A stretch of DNA of 64,000 nt from Lactuca virosa (lineage: Eukaryota > Streptophyta > Magnoliopsida > Asterales > Asteraceae): the NCBI GenBank assembly GCA_928212115.1, contig CAKMRJ010003334.1, positions 95,295,397 through 95,359,396 of the forward strand, written 5' to 3'. This document shows, piece after piece, positions 9,442-22,063 of this stretch (its first letter is position 1; every line of letters begins with the position of its first letter). Under the pieces are notes generated by a model. It ran no database searches, was not told the DNA's origin, and worked only from the letters and a program-made list of their open reading frames with translations. A program made the translations under genes and the position numbers.

Positions 9442-12184
9442 CTAAAGCACCACCTTCGTGCCACCCATGACTTGCTGACCAACCTCGCTCCAAAAAATCG
9501 GGGTCCGACACTTCTTCCTATAGAGCATCTCAAAAGGAGGTCGATCAATACTGACGTGATAGTTGTTGTTGTAAGAAAACTCAGCCAATGGGAGATACGT
9601 ATCCCAGCTACCGCCGAAATCCAGCACATTGGCCCAAAGCATATCCTATAAAGTCTGGATAGTCCGCTCACCCTGACCATCGGTATGTGGATGAAAAGTT
9701 GTGCTAAAGTGCAGACGAGTACCCAAATCCTCATGAAATCTCTTCCAAAATCTGGAAGTGAAGCATAGATCCCGATCCGAGACCACTGATACCGGAACCC
9801 CATGTTGTGCCACAACCTCTAGGATATAAATATCTGCCAACTTCTCCGCAAAGATGCTCTCATGAATAGGAATAAAATGTGCACTCTTGGTCAATCGATC
9901 CACGATGAACCAAATCGAATCCACCCCCCGTGCTATCCGTGGCAACTTCATGATGAAGTCCATCGTGATCTCTTCCCATTTCCATACAGGAATACCCAAC
10001 AGCTCCATCTTGTCGTGAGGTCGTTGGTGCTCGGCCTTGACCTTTCCGTAAGTCAAGAACCTCTCCAGGTACAAAGCCACATACTGCTTCATGCAGGGCC
10101 ACCAATAATCTGGTCGGAGGTCTCTGTACATTTTCGTCACACCCGGATGAATATAAAATATTGAATTGTGTACCTCTTCCATCAATGCCTGTCTTACACC
10201 ACCCCAATACAAGACCCAAACTCTCCGGTGTAAGGTCAACGGTCCCCTACTGTCATAATCAAAAGAGGACACATGCCCCACAATACGCTCACTCTTGTGG
10301 TGTTCCTCTTTCATGGCCTCGACCTGAGCCTCACGAATCCGCTCCAATAATAGGGTAAGAACCGTCATCCTCAAACATAGGTCTTGAGTAGGTACACTCG
10401 TCACCTTGCGACTAAGCACGTCGACCACCACATTGGCCTTTCTGGGGTAATAAAGGTTCTCACAACCATAATTCTTCACTACATCTAACCACCTCTTTTG
10501 CCTCATATTCAGATTTGGTTGTTCCATCAAGTACCTCAAGCTCTTGCGATCCGTTTAGATGGTATAATGGCCCTGTAGAGGTAATGTCGCCAAATCTTGA
10601 GGGCGAAAATTACCGCCCCAACTCCAAATCATGGGTGGGATACTTCGCCTCATGAGGCTTCAGCTGTCTTGAAGCGTAAGTACCCCTCTACATTAGAACC
10701 ACACCTAGACCCAAGATCAATGCATCACAGTATACCACAAAATCATCCATACCCTCTGGAAGAGTCAAAATCGGAGCCTCGCACAACCTCTATCTCAAAG
10801 TCTCAAATGCCTCCTTTTGCTCAGGCCCCCCACTGAAAGTAATTGTTTTCTTCGTCAACCTGGTTAAAGGAACTGCGATCATGGAGAAATTCCCGAGGAA
10901 CCTCTGATAATACCCTGCTAAACCCTTGAAGCTCCGAATCTCAGACGAAGACTTCGGAACCTCCCACTGCATCACGGCCTCGATCTTGACCGGATCGACC
11001 AATATCCCCTTCTCATTGACAAGATTCCCTAAAAACTGCATTTCACGCAAGCAAAACTCGCACTTAGAGAACTTAGCATAAAGCCTCTCCCTCCTCAAAG
11101 TCTCCAGAACCTCTCGCAGGTGATCCTCATGTTGCTCCTTGCTCTTAGAATAGACCAAGATATCGTCAATAAATACAATGACAGACCGGTCTATCATTGG
11201 TCTACACACATGGTTCATGAGATCCATGAACACGGCTAGGGCATTGGTGAGCCCGAAAAGCATCACCACGAACTCATAATGACCATAACAAGTCCTGAAA
11301 GTAGTTTTCTGAACGTGCTCATCACTCACTCTCATCTAATGATAGCCTGAACGTAGATCGATCTTGGAGACCCAATACACAATTTGTAACTGGTCGAACA
11401 AATAATAAATCCTTGGAAGCGGATAACGGTTCTTCACTGTTAGCGTGTTCAGCTCCCAATAATCTATACACATCCTGTGGGAGCTATCCTTCTTCCTCAC
11501 AAATAGAATCGGTGCTCCCCAGGTCAAACCCTTGTCTAACATCTACTGCAAACTATGTAGACAACTCTTCCATCTCCGGCGGTGCTAATCAATAAGGTGC
11601 CTTGGCTATTAGAGCCGCACCTGGTATCAGATCAATACATAACTTGACATGCCTCTCCGGAGGCACTCCAAGCAAGTCCTCTGGGAATATATTTGAATAC
11701 TCTTGTACGGCCAGTATATCCTCAATCATCACGTTTCTCTCCATACTGGTGTCTAGTACATAAGCCACAAAACCCGAACTTCCATGTTGAAGATATCTCC
11801 TAGCTCTCGCAGTTGAACAAAGAGTTGGTCCGCGCTGAGCATCCTCGCCCTGAATAACCAATTCTCTCCAACTTGGGGTTCAAACCCGAATGAACTGGTG
11901 CCTGCAATCGATGATCTCACCATTAGGGCTCAACCAGTCCATCGTCACAATGACCTTGCTCTCACGTAGAGGAATAGGAATCAAATCAATCGGGTATGTC
12001 TCTCGGAATAGCTCAAGAGTACAACCCTAAAGAACCCTCGATACACTCACTGAATGGTCATCGGCTATCTCCACCTCCAAAGGATAATCCAGCTCCCCAG
12101 GAGCATTATTAAATCTCTTGATGAGTGCAAGAGATACAAATGATCGGGTAGTTCCCAAATAAAAAAGAACCAGAGCAGGCAATA
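9442..12184 (-). pseudogene. Ty3-gypsy pol, copy 1 (protease, RT, RNase H, integrase)
   Basis: Minus-strand fragments give protease (about 12027-12184), reverse transcriptase (10790-11860), the RNase H tail and integrase (9442-10539). RT shows KIDLRSGYH and the catalytic FIDD motif at about 11159-11173, both intact. The protease active site is lost: the expected D-S-G reads Y-L-G before TRSFVS. Integrase keeps the MDFI, SDRD and GERTIQ stretches carrying the three acidic residues, but its zinc-binding region has lost Cys residues. Stops and shifts break RT and RNase H. Coding ends at GTKVVL, before any chromodomain, so the 3' end is truncated. Motif style suggests a chromovirus, perhaps Tekay-like, but the diagnostic domain is missing. 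Confidence 0.8.
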
Positions 12185-12902
12185 TGTTTGTTGGAACCTG
12201 AAAGTGAACCTCTAACAATCTCTAACCTTTCATGTTCCGAAGTCAGTCTTAGTTCCAGAGTAGAATATGGTCCAGAGTCAGTCCATGGTCCGAAGTGAAG
12301 TTTGTGTTCGGATTAGAGAGTATGTTCAAGTGCTGATGTTCTGAACGAAGAATAAAGTCCGAATCAGTCTATCTATCTATGCATTAATTATTCTTGTCTT
12401 TTGGTTTGATGTAACAGTTCATAGGACTTAGTTTATTTTGTCAAATGGATAATCAAAGTGTCAGAAGTAACTCTTTTGTCCAGTCCTATGAATGCGTTTG
12501 AGTTTGTATGATGTACTCCTTTCTCCTATTTAAGGAGTGTTTAATGTCAAGAATAGATGACGAATTGTTCCTCAAAGATAGCTATATTTGAATTTACTTC
12601 ACTTGCATCTTTCTCTCAAATCAAACTCTTTCAAACATTCTACTTGTTCATTTATTGTCTTTACTTTGATTATACTCATTATTCTCTATTAAATACTTGA
12701 AGTACTTTGTTGATCCTCATCTTCAAGTCTTGACTGGTCTTGCTAGACTTGACTGGAACTCACAATTATAAGCAGACATTGATCTTAAGCATTAACTCAA
12801 GGTTGGAGTTTTCGAGCCTTGTCCCTGCGCAATCAGATCCTTGTTCTCACAACGTTCATTAAGAACATTCCTAAACATTACAACATGAAATGTAAGCATA
12901 AA
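12185..12902 (+). mobile_element. Sirevirus-family LTR inserted in the gypsy element, copy 1
   Basis: About 0.72 kb separates gypsy gag from protease. Its left part shares the phrases AAAGTGAACCTCTA and TCCGAAGTCAG, then ATGTAAC with TTCATAGGACTT, and a TATA region followed by GGAGTG, in the same order as the Sire-2 LTR (51521-51911, opposite strand). It is thus a solo or truncated LTR of that broad family, on the plus strand. A candidate 5 bp target duplication CAATA lies at 12180-12184 and 12903-12907, but the right end would then be TAAA rather than CA. An alternative with canonical ends (12189-12885) lacks a target duplication. The boundaries are uncertain. Confidence 0.6.
12523..12537 (+). 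promoter_or_regulatory. TATA-like box in the Sirevirus-family LTR
   Basis: CTCCT and AGGAG frame ATTTA here. The same position in the Sire-2 LTR holds TATAAAA framed by 7 bp arms. This is the likely U3 promoter of the family, now presumably inactive. Confidence 0.35.
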
Positions 12903-14126
12903 CAATAATGAAACTGCATAAATAAATGGAAAACATACACACAACCACGTCAGGAGTCGTACGCGCCTCCTCGGCCATCAGCTGAAAGACTCCGCTCTTC
13001 ACTATATGGGCCGCCTGCTTTCCCTCCTGACCATCAGTGATCCTCAAAGTCTCCGGAGTGGGTGCTGTAACCGCTCCTACTATCAAAATCGGGAAATCGG
13101 AATTTTTGTGGCCCTCTGATCGCAATGGAAGCAAATTAAACATGAAACATGGGTGGTGGTGGTCGAGTCTTGTCGCACTTATAGCAGCCCGAACCACCCG
13201 CCCTACAAACCCCGTCATGCATCCTGCCGAACTTGCCACAGCATCCCCTACCCTGCTGGCTGCTTGATCTAGACTCAAAAACCTTTGGTTTCTTCACTGG
13301 ACCCCCATATGTCTACACCTGCTCCGACTTCTTCTCCCTGATGTGGTCCAAATCAATGTCCCACTCCCGGGCTTTGGATATCATGTCCTCTAGAGTCGGA
13401 CAGGCTGAATAGCTAACAAACTCCCTGATATATGATCTCAGCATGTCGTGGTATCAAGTCTTCTTCATCTCCTTGCCTGCATCATATTGGGGTACCAATA
13501 AATCTCTCTCTCTCTCTCTCTCTTGCTCTCTCTCAAAACTTGGTGGTGATCTCCGACACGGTCTCAGTAGTCTGATTCATATCCTAGAACTCCCTCGCTA
13601 GCTGTTGCATCTCAATAGTCGGTGAAAACTCTGCTCGGAACTTGGTCACAAAATCAGACCAAGCCATAGCCTTAATGGCTGGTGCTTCCAGAGCGTAACC
13701 AACCTCCTCCAACCAATACTGGGCTCGCTCCATCAGACAGCCTACATCGAACCACACCTTCAACTTCTTAGGGCAGAAGCAAGTCATCCGAGCACACTCC
13801 ATGTATAATATCCATCGTTTGGTGGCAATGGGGCCCTTCACCCCAAAAAATTCCGGTTCCCCACATCCCCTGAAATCCTTGAAGGAGAGAGTGCGGGCTC
13901 CATATTGACTAGTAGCTAGCTCGGATCTAAACGCCCGAAAACACTCCTCTATCAACTCGATGATACCCTCCTTGATCGACCCAAACTTCATCGGGGTCGT
14001 ATCAAGGATGCCTCTCGTAATCTCAAATGCGATGAACTCGCGTAGTCCTTCATCAATTGGTTCGGTGCCCATGCCTGAACCTGATCCATATCCTGAACAT
14101 CCTGCTCCACCACGTGTCATCACCAT
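12903..14126 (-). pseudogene. Ty3-gypsy gag, copy 1
   Basis: The likely start is the ATG at 14124-14126 (MVMTRGG). An alpha-helical gag core follows to 13584, containing FRGCGEPEFF, then a stop. Gag-like sequence goes on past it in other frames: a Cys/His knuckle remnant at about 13190-13260, a linker, and EEARTTPDVV just before the inserted LTR. A (TC)n tract at about 13503-13523 has expanded inside the region, reading as an Arg/Glu run on the coding strand. Gag forms the particle and binds RNA. This copy cannot make a full protein. Confidence 0.75.
13503..13534. repeat. (TC)n microsatellite inside gag
   Basis: A run of 21 nt of alternating T and C is followed by TGC and a shorter run. The second copy (near 31073) is 2 nt longer, a one-unit difference between the two versions. 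Confidence 0.9.
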
Positions 14127-14712
14127 GCTGAAACACAATACATAAACAATCAGCACACGCACGAAGAGGTTCACACTCCTAAAGTTTATTAAAATCATCA
14201 AAACCTTCCTTGTCTCGGGTATAGATCTTATGTTTTTAGTAGTACGGGCCCAATACTACCGTCCACACCTATCTATACCTTCCTCAAGGGTTGTCTCAAA
14301 TCCTCCAAGTCACTTCCCTACTATCAATTACTTCACTCACACTATAGAGCTCCCTACGCACTATGACATATCCTAGGCTTTGCTAGGGTTCCTTTTCCAC
14401 CACTCTCTGCCATCATTTGTAGAAGAGACACCCTCCAATACCTTCTAACTACCTCACGAATACAATTACACGTTACCGAAACTAGATAATTTTTGACTGC
14501 TACGTCCCACCCTCCAACGGTTGGACTCAAACAAAAGTTGCACAATAGGGTTGAACCTAGCATTTAAAAATTATCTACTCCCCACAACATGTAAATTAAT
14601 GTATTCACTTAGTAATTAGCTGACACAAGTGAAGTCCCTAGAAGCACAAAGTAAGCAACATTCGAGCATTGAGTTCTAAACCAGTGCACTACCTAATCAG
14701 GCCAATCTATCT
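14127..14712 (-). other. Gypsy 5' leader, first part, copy 1
   Basis: No coding region is visible. This is the untranslated leader upstream of gag. It is interrupted at 14713 by Copia-B and continues in the second copy at 40424, where it reaches the PBS and LTR. The last five bases, TATCT at 14708-14712, are one side of the Copia-B target duplication. Confidence 0.6.
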
Positions 14713-15136
14713 TGAAAGATCTAGTATGTGCAAGAGTCATTATAGAATGATATTGCTAATAATATATGATCCTATAGGGTTACACCATATAGCAAGTTAC
14801 CGTCAATTGATTATTTATTAATATAATTTGATTCTTAATAAATATATCAACACTTGTATTTAATTGGAAAATTATTATTTCATGGAAATAATAATTTACT
14901 AATTTAGAATTTATTATTTATGGAAATAATATTTATTGGAGAAATAACAACTTATGAAATATATCATAAAGTATGATTATTTATAAGTTATATTTATATC
15001 TTAATAAACTAGTTCAATTTATATAAAAGATAGTTTTATATAAAATAAGATATTTATATATTCATATTTATATCTTAATAAGCTAGTTACAATTTATATA
15101 AAAGATAGTTTTATATAAAATAAGATATTTATATAT

Positions 15137-15184
<48 letters not shown>

Positions 15185-15909
15185 GGAATTCTTTATAAAA
15201 ATACTTGATTTTTATAAAGATAACATGTATGTGTATAAAAACTAGTCATGAGACAACTTTTGTCTTCTTTTGGACATGCATTTTTCGAAAATTGTAAGGT
15301 GACCAAGCATGGTCTTCTTTTGTCATGCTTGGGACAAAGTTGTCCCTTTTTTACTTTATGGTCTCCATTTACTTTTTTGGCCTCTATATAAGGGAGGGCA
15401 TGGAAGGTTAGATGGCATGCTTGAAAGCCTTCATTCTTCCTCTTCTTTGGCTAGCAAAACTGAGAGAAAAAGTGCTCCCAGAGGCTGCCAAATTTCGAAG
15501 TTAAAGCATCCTTCTTCTCCTCCATTCTCTTGCATTTGATGTTAAAAGAATGTCCATTTTGTTGCTTCACCTTTGAACATATATTCGGTATATATTTCAA
15601 AGGCTTATGAACAACCAATTACAAGTGAATACTAGCATGTTTTCATGGTTCTACTCTATCTTGGTGGATACTTGTAGAGAACTCTTGCTTTAGAGTTTCA
15701 TGTCACACTTCATCAACTTCCAACCTCCCATGAGGATCAAAGTCTTCAAAGGTTGTTATGCTTTCACTTCTATTGTTGTTTTAATCTTCCTAACTCTTGC
15801 AAAATTATCCTTGGTGGGTAAAATAGTTTTAGTTTTATTCAACATTTTAAAGCTTCCGTTATCAATTTTATCGGTTATGAAACCAGATTTTTTGAATAAG
15901 AACCCAACA
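14713..15909 (+). repeat. 5' LTR of Copia-B, copy 1
   Basis: It runs from TGAAAGATC to CCCAACA (1197 bp) and is followed at once by the PBS. A tandem duplication of about 77 bp lies at 14988-15140, then an (AT)n run to 15180. At 15180 the word TGTTGGG begins, an exact inverted match of the LTR end CCCAACA. The TATA box is at 15385-15391. The LTR start is set by the purine tract before the right LTR (21629-21640) and by the near-perfect target duplication TATCT/TATCA. Confidence 0.8.
15381..15397 (+). promoter_or_regulatory. TATA box of the Copia-B LTR
   Basis: CTATATAAGGG is a strong plant TATA match, framed by CCTC (15381-15384) and GAGG (15394-15397). It lies about 670 bp into the LTR and about 200 bp after the internal TGTTGGG. 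Confidence 0.55.
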
Positions 15910-15911
15910 AT

Positions 15912-15924
15912 TGGTATCAGAGCC
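15912..15924 (+). other. Primer-binding site of Copia-B, copy 1
   Basis: TGGTATCAGAGCC is complementary to the 3' end of plant initiator tRNA-Met, the usual primer of copia elements. It lies 2 bp after the LTR and fixes the plus orientation. Confidence 0.95.
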
Positions 15925-18900
15925 ATTTTTGCAAGATTAGTTAGATTATTTGTTTAGTTGATGAAATCTTTGTTTTTGGAAAACATGGATGGTTTTCTCT
16001 TTGCAAGAAAAATCCATGCATATTTTCTATGACAACTTTAAAATATTTATAATTGTTATTTTTTGACCAAAAGTTTACATGCATCTTTTTGGTCATAAAA
16101 GTTGTCTTAGAAAAACAAAGCGTTGTTTTATATATTTTTGAGTATATAAATATGTATGATGTGCATAAACTAGTCATGGACCTTTGTGTTGTTGCATGTG
16201 TTGATTTATTTAAAATGGTTGTAACTATTTATTTATTCATATGGTATGTAATAATTAAATAGGTAGTTTTCTTTTGTTAGTTTTTGTAAGTAATAGATTA
16301 GTTTTAGAAATAGTTTATTTTTGTAAAAATGTAACAAGAATGAAGATGGTGGCCATTTTGAAGATCAAAAGTTTATAAAGTTAATTTTATTAAAGTTTGT
16401 CAAACTTTATAAAATTATTTTTATAAATTTGCTACAAGGTGTTGAAGCAAGTGGGAGCACATGAAGACTTTACAAGATAAATGTCCCTTATGTCCCTTTA
16501 GGAATGGACTTGATAATTTTGTGATGACTCACAAAATTATTACTAGTTAATGGCTTGGTTTATGCACATATATTATAATTGTTATGCATGCTTGTGATGT
16601 TTTATGTTTATGTTATTATTATTATGTTATGGTTGATAAATTAGTTTTTCAAATGAAAAATAATATTTGAACATAAATAAACATCACAAAGAGTTTGGTT
16701 TTAATGAAATTTATCTTTTAACATAAGATGCTAAAATAGTTTTACAATAAAACAAGCTTTATCGTTAAAACTAGTAACCGGTAAAATTTCGGGATTAAAA
16801 TTGTATAAGTTTAAAATAGAGATTTGAAAACTTATCAAACTCCAAACCTTATTTTATAAAAGGAAGTTTTATTAAAAGGTCTCCAAATGTTCTAAAGCGC
16901 TCAAACGATATAACTTAATACTAGTTATTAATTTAAAACTTTGATCGCGTCAATAATATAAAACCGGGTTTTATATATAGAGCATTGTTAAAAATGAGAT
17001 TTTACATAAAATAAGATTTTTTAAAGTATACCATGGTTTATTGAATGCATGCAATAACCAAGATATAACATGTTTTTTAAACTAGAATTATAAAAACATC
17101 AAAGACCCCTTACAAACCTCAAATCTATGCAATCCTTTTTTAAAGAACAGTCGCACGTCTCTTGTATGCACTAGTGGGATAAAAGATACCTAACCACTTA
17201 GCGTTATCTTTTGATGGCCGAGGTGTCTTCGCGATTTCTATAACCAAGTTATTAGCCGATTACACAAGTTTTTTCAAATTGGATGATTTGATCGGAAATC
17301 TCTTGTGATAAAGGATACCTAAGCAAGACAGTTCTGAGGCATAGATGGGATCAAACATGTCTAATTAAATTTGTTATCAGCGATCCCATAAATCTAGGAA
17401 TTATATGGTAAGATATAATTGATAATCGATATCTACTGGGCTGAATTCGGATGGATGGGATAAAGGATACCTAACCATTTATCTGTTTTGCAACTTGGAT
17501 CCTAGACTTTGATAATTAATGTTTTTAGAAACTAAAAGGGTATTAACTACTAAAGATTAAATATTGAAAATACTAAATAATTTTGTTAAAAATTTTGTAG
17601 ATATAATCCACTCTCATAACCATGAAATGTCATTTCTCTTTAAATGACTTAGTGAAACAATAACATTCAATAGATACAACTTCAATGAATGGGTTCATGT
17701 CTTAAGAGACAATCTCATGAGAGATATGAAATTGTATACACTTGAAGGTCCTAATCCTAAACAAATTAGTTTGAGTAATAGACCTAAATATGTTACCTAG
17801 TAAAGGCATCATTGTGATGCTCAAGATGCTTCTAACATCAACTAGGAATAGTTATTCATGACTTCTAGGAAGTCTTGGATAATTTAAGCATATATCTGAT
17901 GATATAACAGGTCAAGCAATATTCCAATAAATACAGTGATATTTTATTTAAAGCTAGTTTAAAAAATGGAATAATGCAAGGCTAAAAGGGTCACCTTGTG
18001 TGATCTAAAAGACCCATGTTTTATGGACTAAACACCTTTAAGCCCAAGAAATTCAATAAGGCCTACATAGATGGATCTTGTTTCTTTTGTGAAGAAACTG
18101 GACACTGGGTAGAGGAACTGCTCCTCTTATCTAGAAAGAAAGTCTGGAAGAGACTAGTCCTTCATTATACTTTTTGTGTAACACTCAAGTACTTGGTACT
18201 TAAATGTTAATCTAATATTGTAACTTGATTGCAAATATTTACAAAAGAGTAACTAGCTGAGCACAAGCAAGTTGGAACTACACTCTCGAAGTTTAGTTTA
18301 TAATTTATGCTTAGAACATAAATTGCTTGCAATATAAAACCAATTGTTTTGGAACAATGTATGTTTTAATTTAGCATGTCTAAATATTTATGTCTCGTTA
18401 TTTATTTAAATTATTGATTATTTACTAGATCGTTTTCATAACGATAATACTCATATTCTGAAATGAGTGAATTATGTTTCTGAGACCAGATCTCTTAATA
18501 GAATTACAAAGTAAATATCAACATTCTATAAATAAAATTAAGTTCTATATGCAAGAACTTTTGACTTAAACTTGTTTTAAATCAAACTTATCCATGACAT
18601 TGTTATATTTATTGTATAAATGAAATCCACATATTCCAACTTCAAGAAGGGATTTGAAGGCAAATAATGTAGATTATTTGACATATGTGAATCTTATTTA
18701 TATAAAAGATTCCTAATAATATTTTCACTAAAGTGTAGAGAAAATAATTATTAAGGAACTATACACTGGTGGTGTATGATTCCTTTCTAATGAATGCTAT
18801 GATTAAGCACAAGATACAACCCACTAGTACCATCTAAAGCCTTCCTGATGATAAAGGGTAAATTAAACTTTACTTGATATAGTTACTTTCTAATCAGTCG

Positions 18901-21628
18901 AAATGTCCTCCTTTTAACTTTTTTGGGATTATACTTCAATCACTATTAATTGTATCTAGAATACAAACTCCAACTAATTACATAAATGTAGAATATTCTA
19001 AAAGGGCATTTAGATTATTATATACAAACCCACCAAGAATAAGTTCTTTTATTCCTCTGAAAGCTGAGTTAGCAGAAAGCAAGCTTCTAATGACAAAGCA
19101 AGTGGGAGACACATGGAAGTTGAAGTAGTTCAAGAACCATAGCCTGATGTAACAATTGTTGGCACTAGAAAATGTTTAAACATGAATAGCTATTCATAAA
19201 CACAAATTGTTCACAATAATGGTAGAAATCATCTATGACTTGAGAATTGTGGAATCTCTCATTGATGAGTTCTTGATGGCTTCTAGTTAAACCATCAACT
19301 ACCAAAATATTATATCATCTTGAATCTGACAAATGACTTAGAGTCATGAACATTGAGATGTAATCCATGTTTAATAATCAGTATGGGCTTGATTAATCTT
19401 CCTCTCTATAGCAAGGCTAGAAGGAGTAAGAGATTCTTCTAGAAAGAATATATACATGGATGTATATACACATTCAGTAATACTTGTTATATAAGGATTT
19501 TCTCATACTCATGTCATTGACTATGGTCCTTATCATACTCATGACATTGACTATGATCAAACCTTTTCACAAGTAGCTATGATTAGATCTACAAGGATAT
19601 TATTTACTATAACTTCATATTCTTAATATGAGATATAGCAAATAGATTTCAAAGAAAAACGCTTTCTTAATAGACATCTACTACAAGATATCTATATAGC
19701 TTAGCCTGGAGATTTTCTTAATCCATGTTATCCTAACCAATGTGTAAGGCTTAAGATCCACTTGTGGATATAAAGCAAACATCTCAAGATTGGAATAGTC
19801 ATTTTAATATAAAGATACAAGGTATGCTTTTATATCAAATGAAAAAGAACATGTGTGTTTACTAAGAACTAGTGGAGGATAGTGATATTCCTAATCTTGT
19901 ATGAAAGAGACATACTTAATCATTTGAAATAATATTCCGACTATGCAAGGTGGTTTTCACCTTGACTCGGAAAGTATTTCTAAAATAAAAGACTTAGGAA
20001 TGACAAGATACATTCTTGGAATGTAAAATCTATAAGAGATAGATAAAGATGAATGTTAAAGGTTTTAAATTCTTTTGCATGAAATGACAATATCTTGAAA
20101 GAGGTCAGGATACAAGTCCTTTGGAAGATTCTTGACATTGTTACATGACCCTTTTGAGTCTGTCTCAAAGGACCTAGCACATAGGTTGAGCTAGATGAAA
20201 TGATTTATATTCTATTTGCTTGGCAAATGAATCCATCATTTATGTCATATCATGAGATACAAAATTAAATACATGGTTAAGTCACTAGATGACTGTGAGA
20301 ACATTCTAAGAGTACTTAAGAAGAGCTAAGAGAATGTATATGAGATAATTAGTTTAGAACAAAATCTTAATGTAAAGAGCTACATATGATTTTGATTTCT
20401 AAATAAATATGAATTATAATCGGATTATGACTTCATTATGGAATGAGAGTAAGTTTAGTTGGAATGAGATCCAAGCAAAAACAAAATGCACAATCTACTA
20501 AATAAGAATACACTACTTTTCAGAAGTTGAAATCAAAATAATTGGATGAACTAGATCATTGAAAAACTAGGTTGAATCCTTCCATTCAGGGATGACCTAG
20601 AAATCTTTTGTGAGTAATAGAGTGTACTTAATCAAGCTAAGAAACTCTATGTCACATAAGAGCACCAATTATATTCTCCAAAATATTTAACTATACTTAG
20701 AGTAATGTCAAATATGGAGATGATTGTATTCGCAGAATTCACACAAATTAAATTTAGTCGAACCCATTAATAAAGTCTTTCTTTTAAGCTAAGTATGAGT
20801 GGTCACACTTCAGCCATAAGACTTTTATTATTCTAGTAATGGGATTTTGATTTGAATTTAGTATTTGGATATTGGAACATTGTAACAACAACTATTAAAT
20901 AATGTTTTGATATACTGGGATATGATCATTACATTAATACTTGTTGTGTCTATATTAACATGTTTAATCCATGAATAATCTTATTATTCTAAAGGTTCAT
21001 AGTCGGTCATGATTGTGGGAGCAATTATGAAGTAAGACTAATATTAAATGGATTGGTTGACTCTCACTAGATGAAAGTAGGCAAGTGGTTGTAACCAAGT
21101 TTCATAGGTACTTGTCAGAGAACTAGTACTGAACGGACCCGCATCAAGATCATCTCATAGATCGCAGTTATGAGTGATACTTGATTAAAGGTACTATTTG
21201 TATCCTTAACACCTGAGATACATAGTGGGACTTGAGTATAGGGAGTACTGTGCTTTGATATGACCAAATGTTGTTCCTTAATCGGGCAGTTATAAAGTCA
21301 TATTCGGGTATGGTGTGTGAACTATGCAAGAGGCTTATGTAGTCAAGATGGGATTTGTTCCTTTATTCGTTGAGAGTTAGAGATCTAACGCGCGTTACCC
21401 AAAGTTGAATTACAAATGAGATTGATTGCGATCCAAGGCTCATGTTTCAACAGGATGTCTGTAACAAAGGGATAATTGATAAACTTACCTTAATACATCA
21501 ATTGAAGCTTAGAGCTTTTGGGAATTGGGATTGATGTTGATGAATGGCATTCTTCGTCATATGTTATTGGGGGCAGTGAAATGTTGCTAGACGTTCACCA
21601 CTGTCTATCAATCTATGAGAGTCTTGTG
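15925..21628 (+). pseudogene. Decayed gag-pol of Copia-B, copy 1
   Basis: This AT-rich 5.7 kb interior holds no long frame but keeps copia landmarks in order. A gag zinc knuckle is at 18079-18120 (CFFCEETGHW), where an extra G shifts the frame before the last Cys. RT-like sequence surrounds 19860-20040, where the YVDD region is destroyed by stops while the downstream KDLG stretch is recognisable. A region like the RT/RNase H connection lies near 20180-20340. The last 0.8 kb looks like 3' untranslated sequence. Non-coding sequence occupies 15925-17700 as far as I can see. Decay is far heavier than the LTR similarity would suggest. Confidence 0.6.
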
Positions 21629-21640
21629 CAAGTGGGAGAT
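21629..21640 (+). other. Polypurine tract of Copia-B, copy 1
   Basis: CAAGTGGGAGAT directly precedes the right LTR, as in many plant copia elements. It shows that the LTR begins with TGAAAG rather than at the internal TGTTGGG. Confidence 0.85.
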
Positions 21641-22050
21641 TGAAAGATCTAGTATGCCCAAGAGTCATTATAGAATGATATTGCTAATAATATATGATCC
21701 TATAGGGTCACACCATATAGCAAGTTACCGTCAATTGATTATTTATTAGTATAATTTGATTATTAATAAATATATCAACACTTGTATTTAATTGGAAAAT
21801 TATTATTTCATGGAAATAATATTTTACTAATTGGGAATTTATTATTTGTGGAAATAATATTTATTGGAGAAATAACAACTTATGAAATATATCATAAAGT
21901 ATGATTATTTATAAGTTATATTATATCTTAATAAACTAGTTCATTTATATAAAAGATAGTTTTATATAAATAAGATATTTATATATTCCTATTAATCTTA
22001 TAAGCTGTTTACAATTTAATAAAAGCTCGTTTTATATAAAATAAGATATT
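21641..22050 (+). repeat. 3' LTR of Copia-B, copy 1, cut off by the contig end
   Basis: It starts TGAAAGATC and stops at the N run. The last 100 bases carry many small differences from the same LTR at 39207-39618, as expected of a low-quality contig end. Confidence 0.8.
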
Positions 22051-22063
22051 NNNNNNNNNNNNN
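22051..22063. other. Assembly gap of 13 N
   Basis: The bases just left match 39611-39618 and the bases just right match 4523 onward, so the two contigs overlap by about 17.5 kb. A 13-N spacer is, from memory, the convention of Bionano hybrid scaffolding for overlapping contigs. The gap is therefore probably negative in size. Confidence 0.9.

Noticed and set aside
9862..10358. Plus-strand open frames opposite the gypsy integrase, and similar ones opposite other pol regions
   Set aside because: They are antisense shadows of clear minus-strand pol coding sequence.
15180..15909. TGTTGGG...CCCAACA as the Copia-B LTR
   Set aside because: The purine tract and the target duplication both place the LTR start at TGAAAG (14713), so the shorter unit is not the present LTR. 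Reported as a finding instead.
15912..15924. tRNA-Met gene fragments at the TGGTATCAGAGCC sites
   Set aside because: They lie directly beside LTRs and are primer-binding sites. No tRNA cloverleaf surrounds them.
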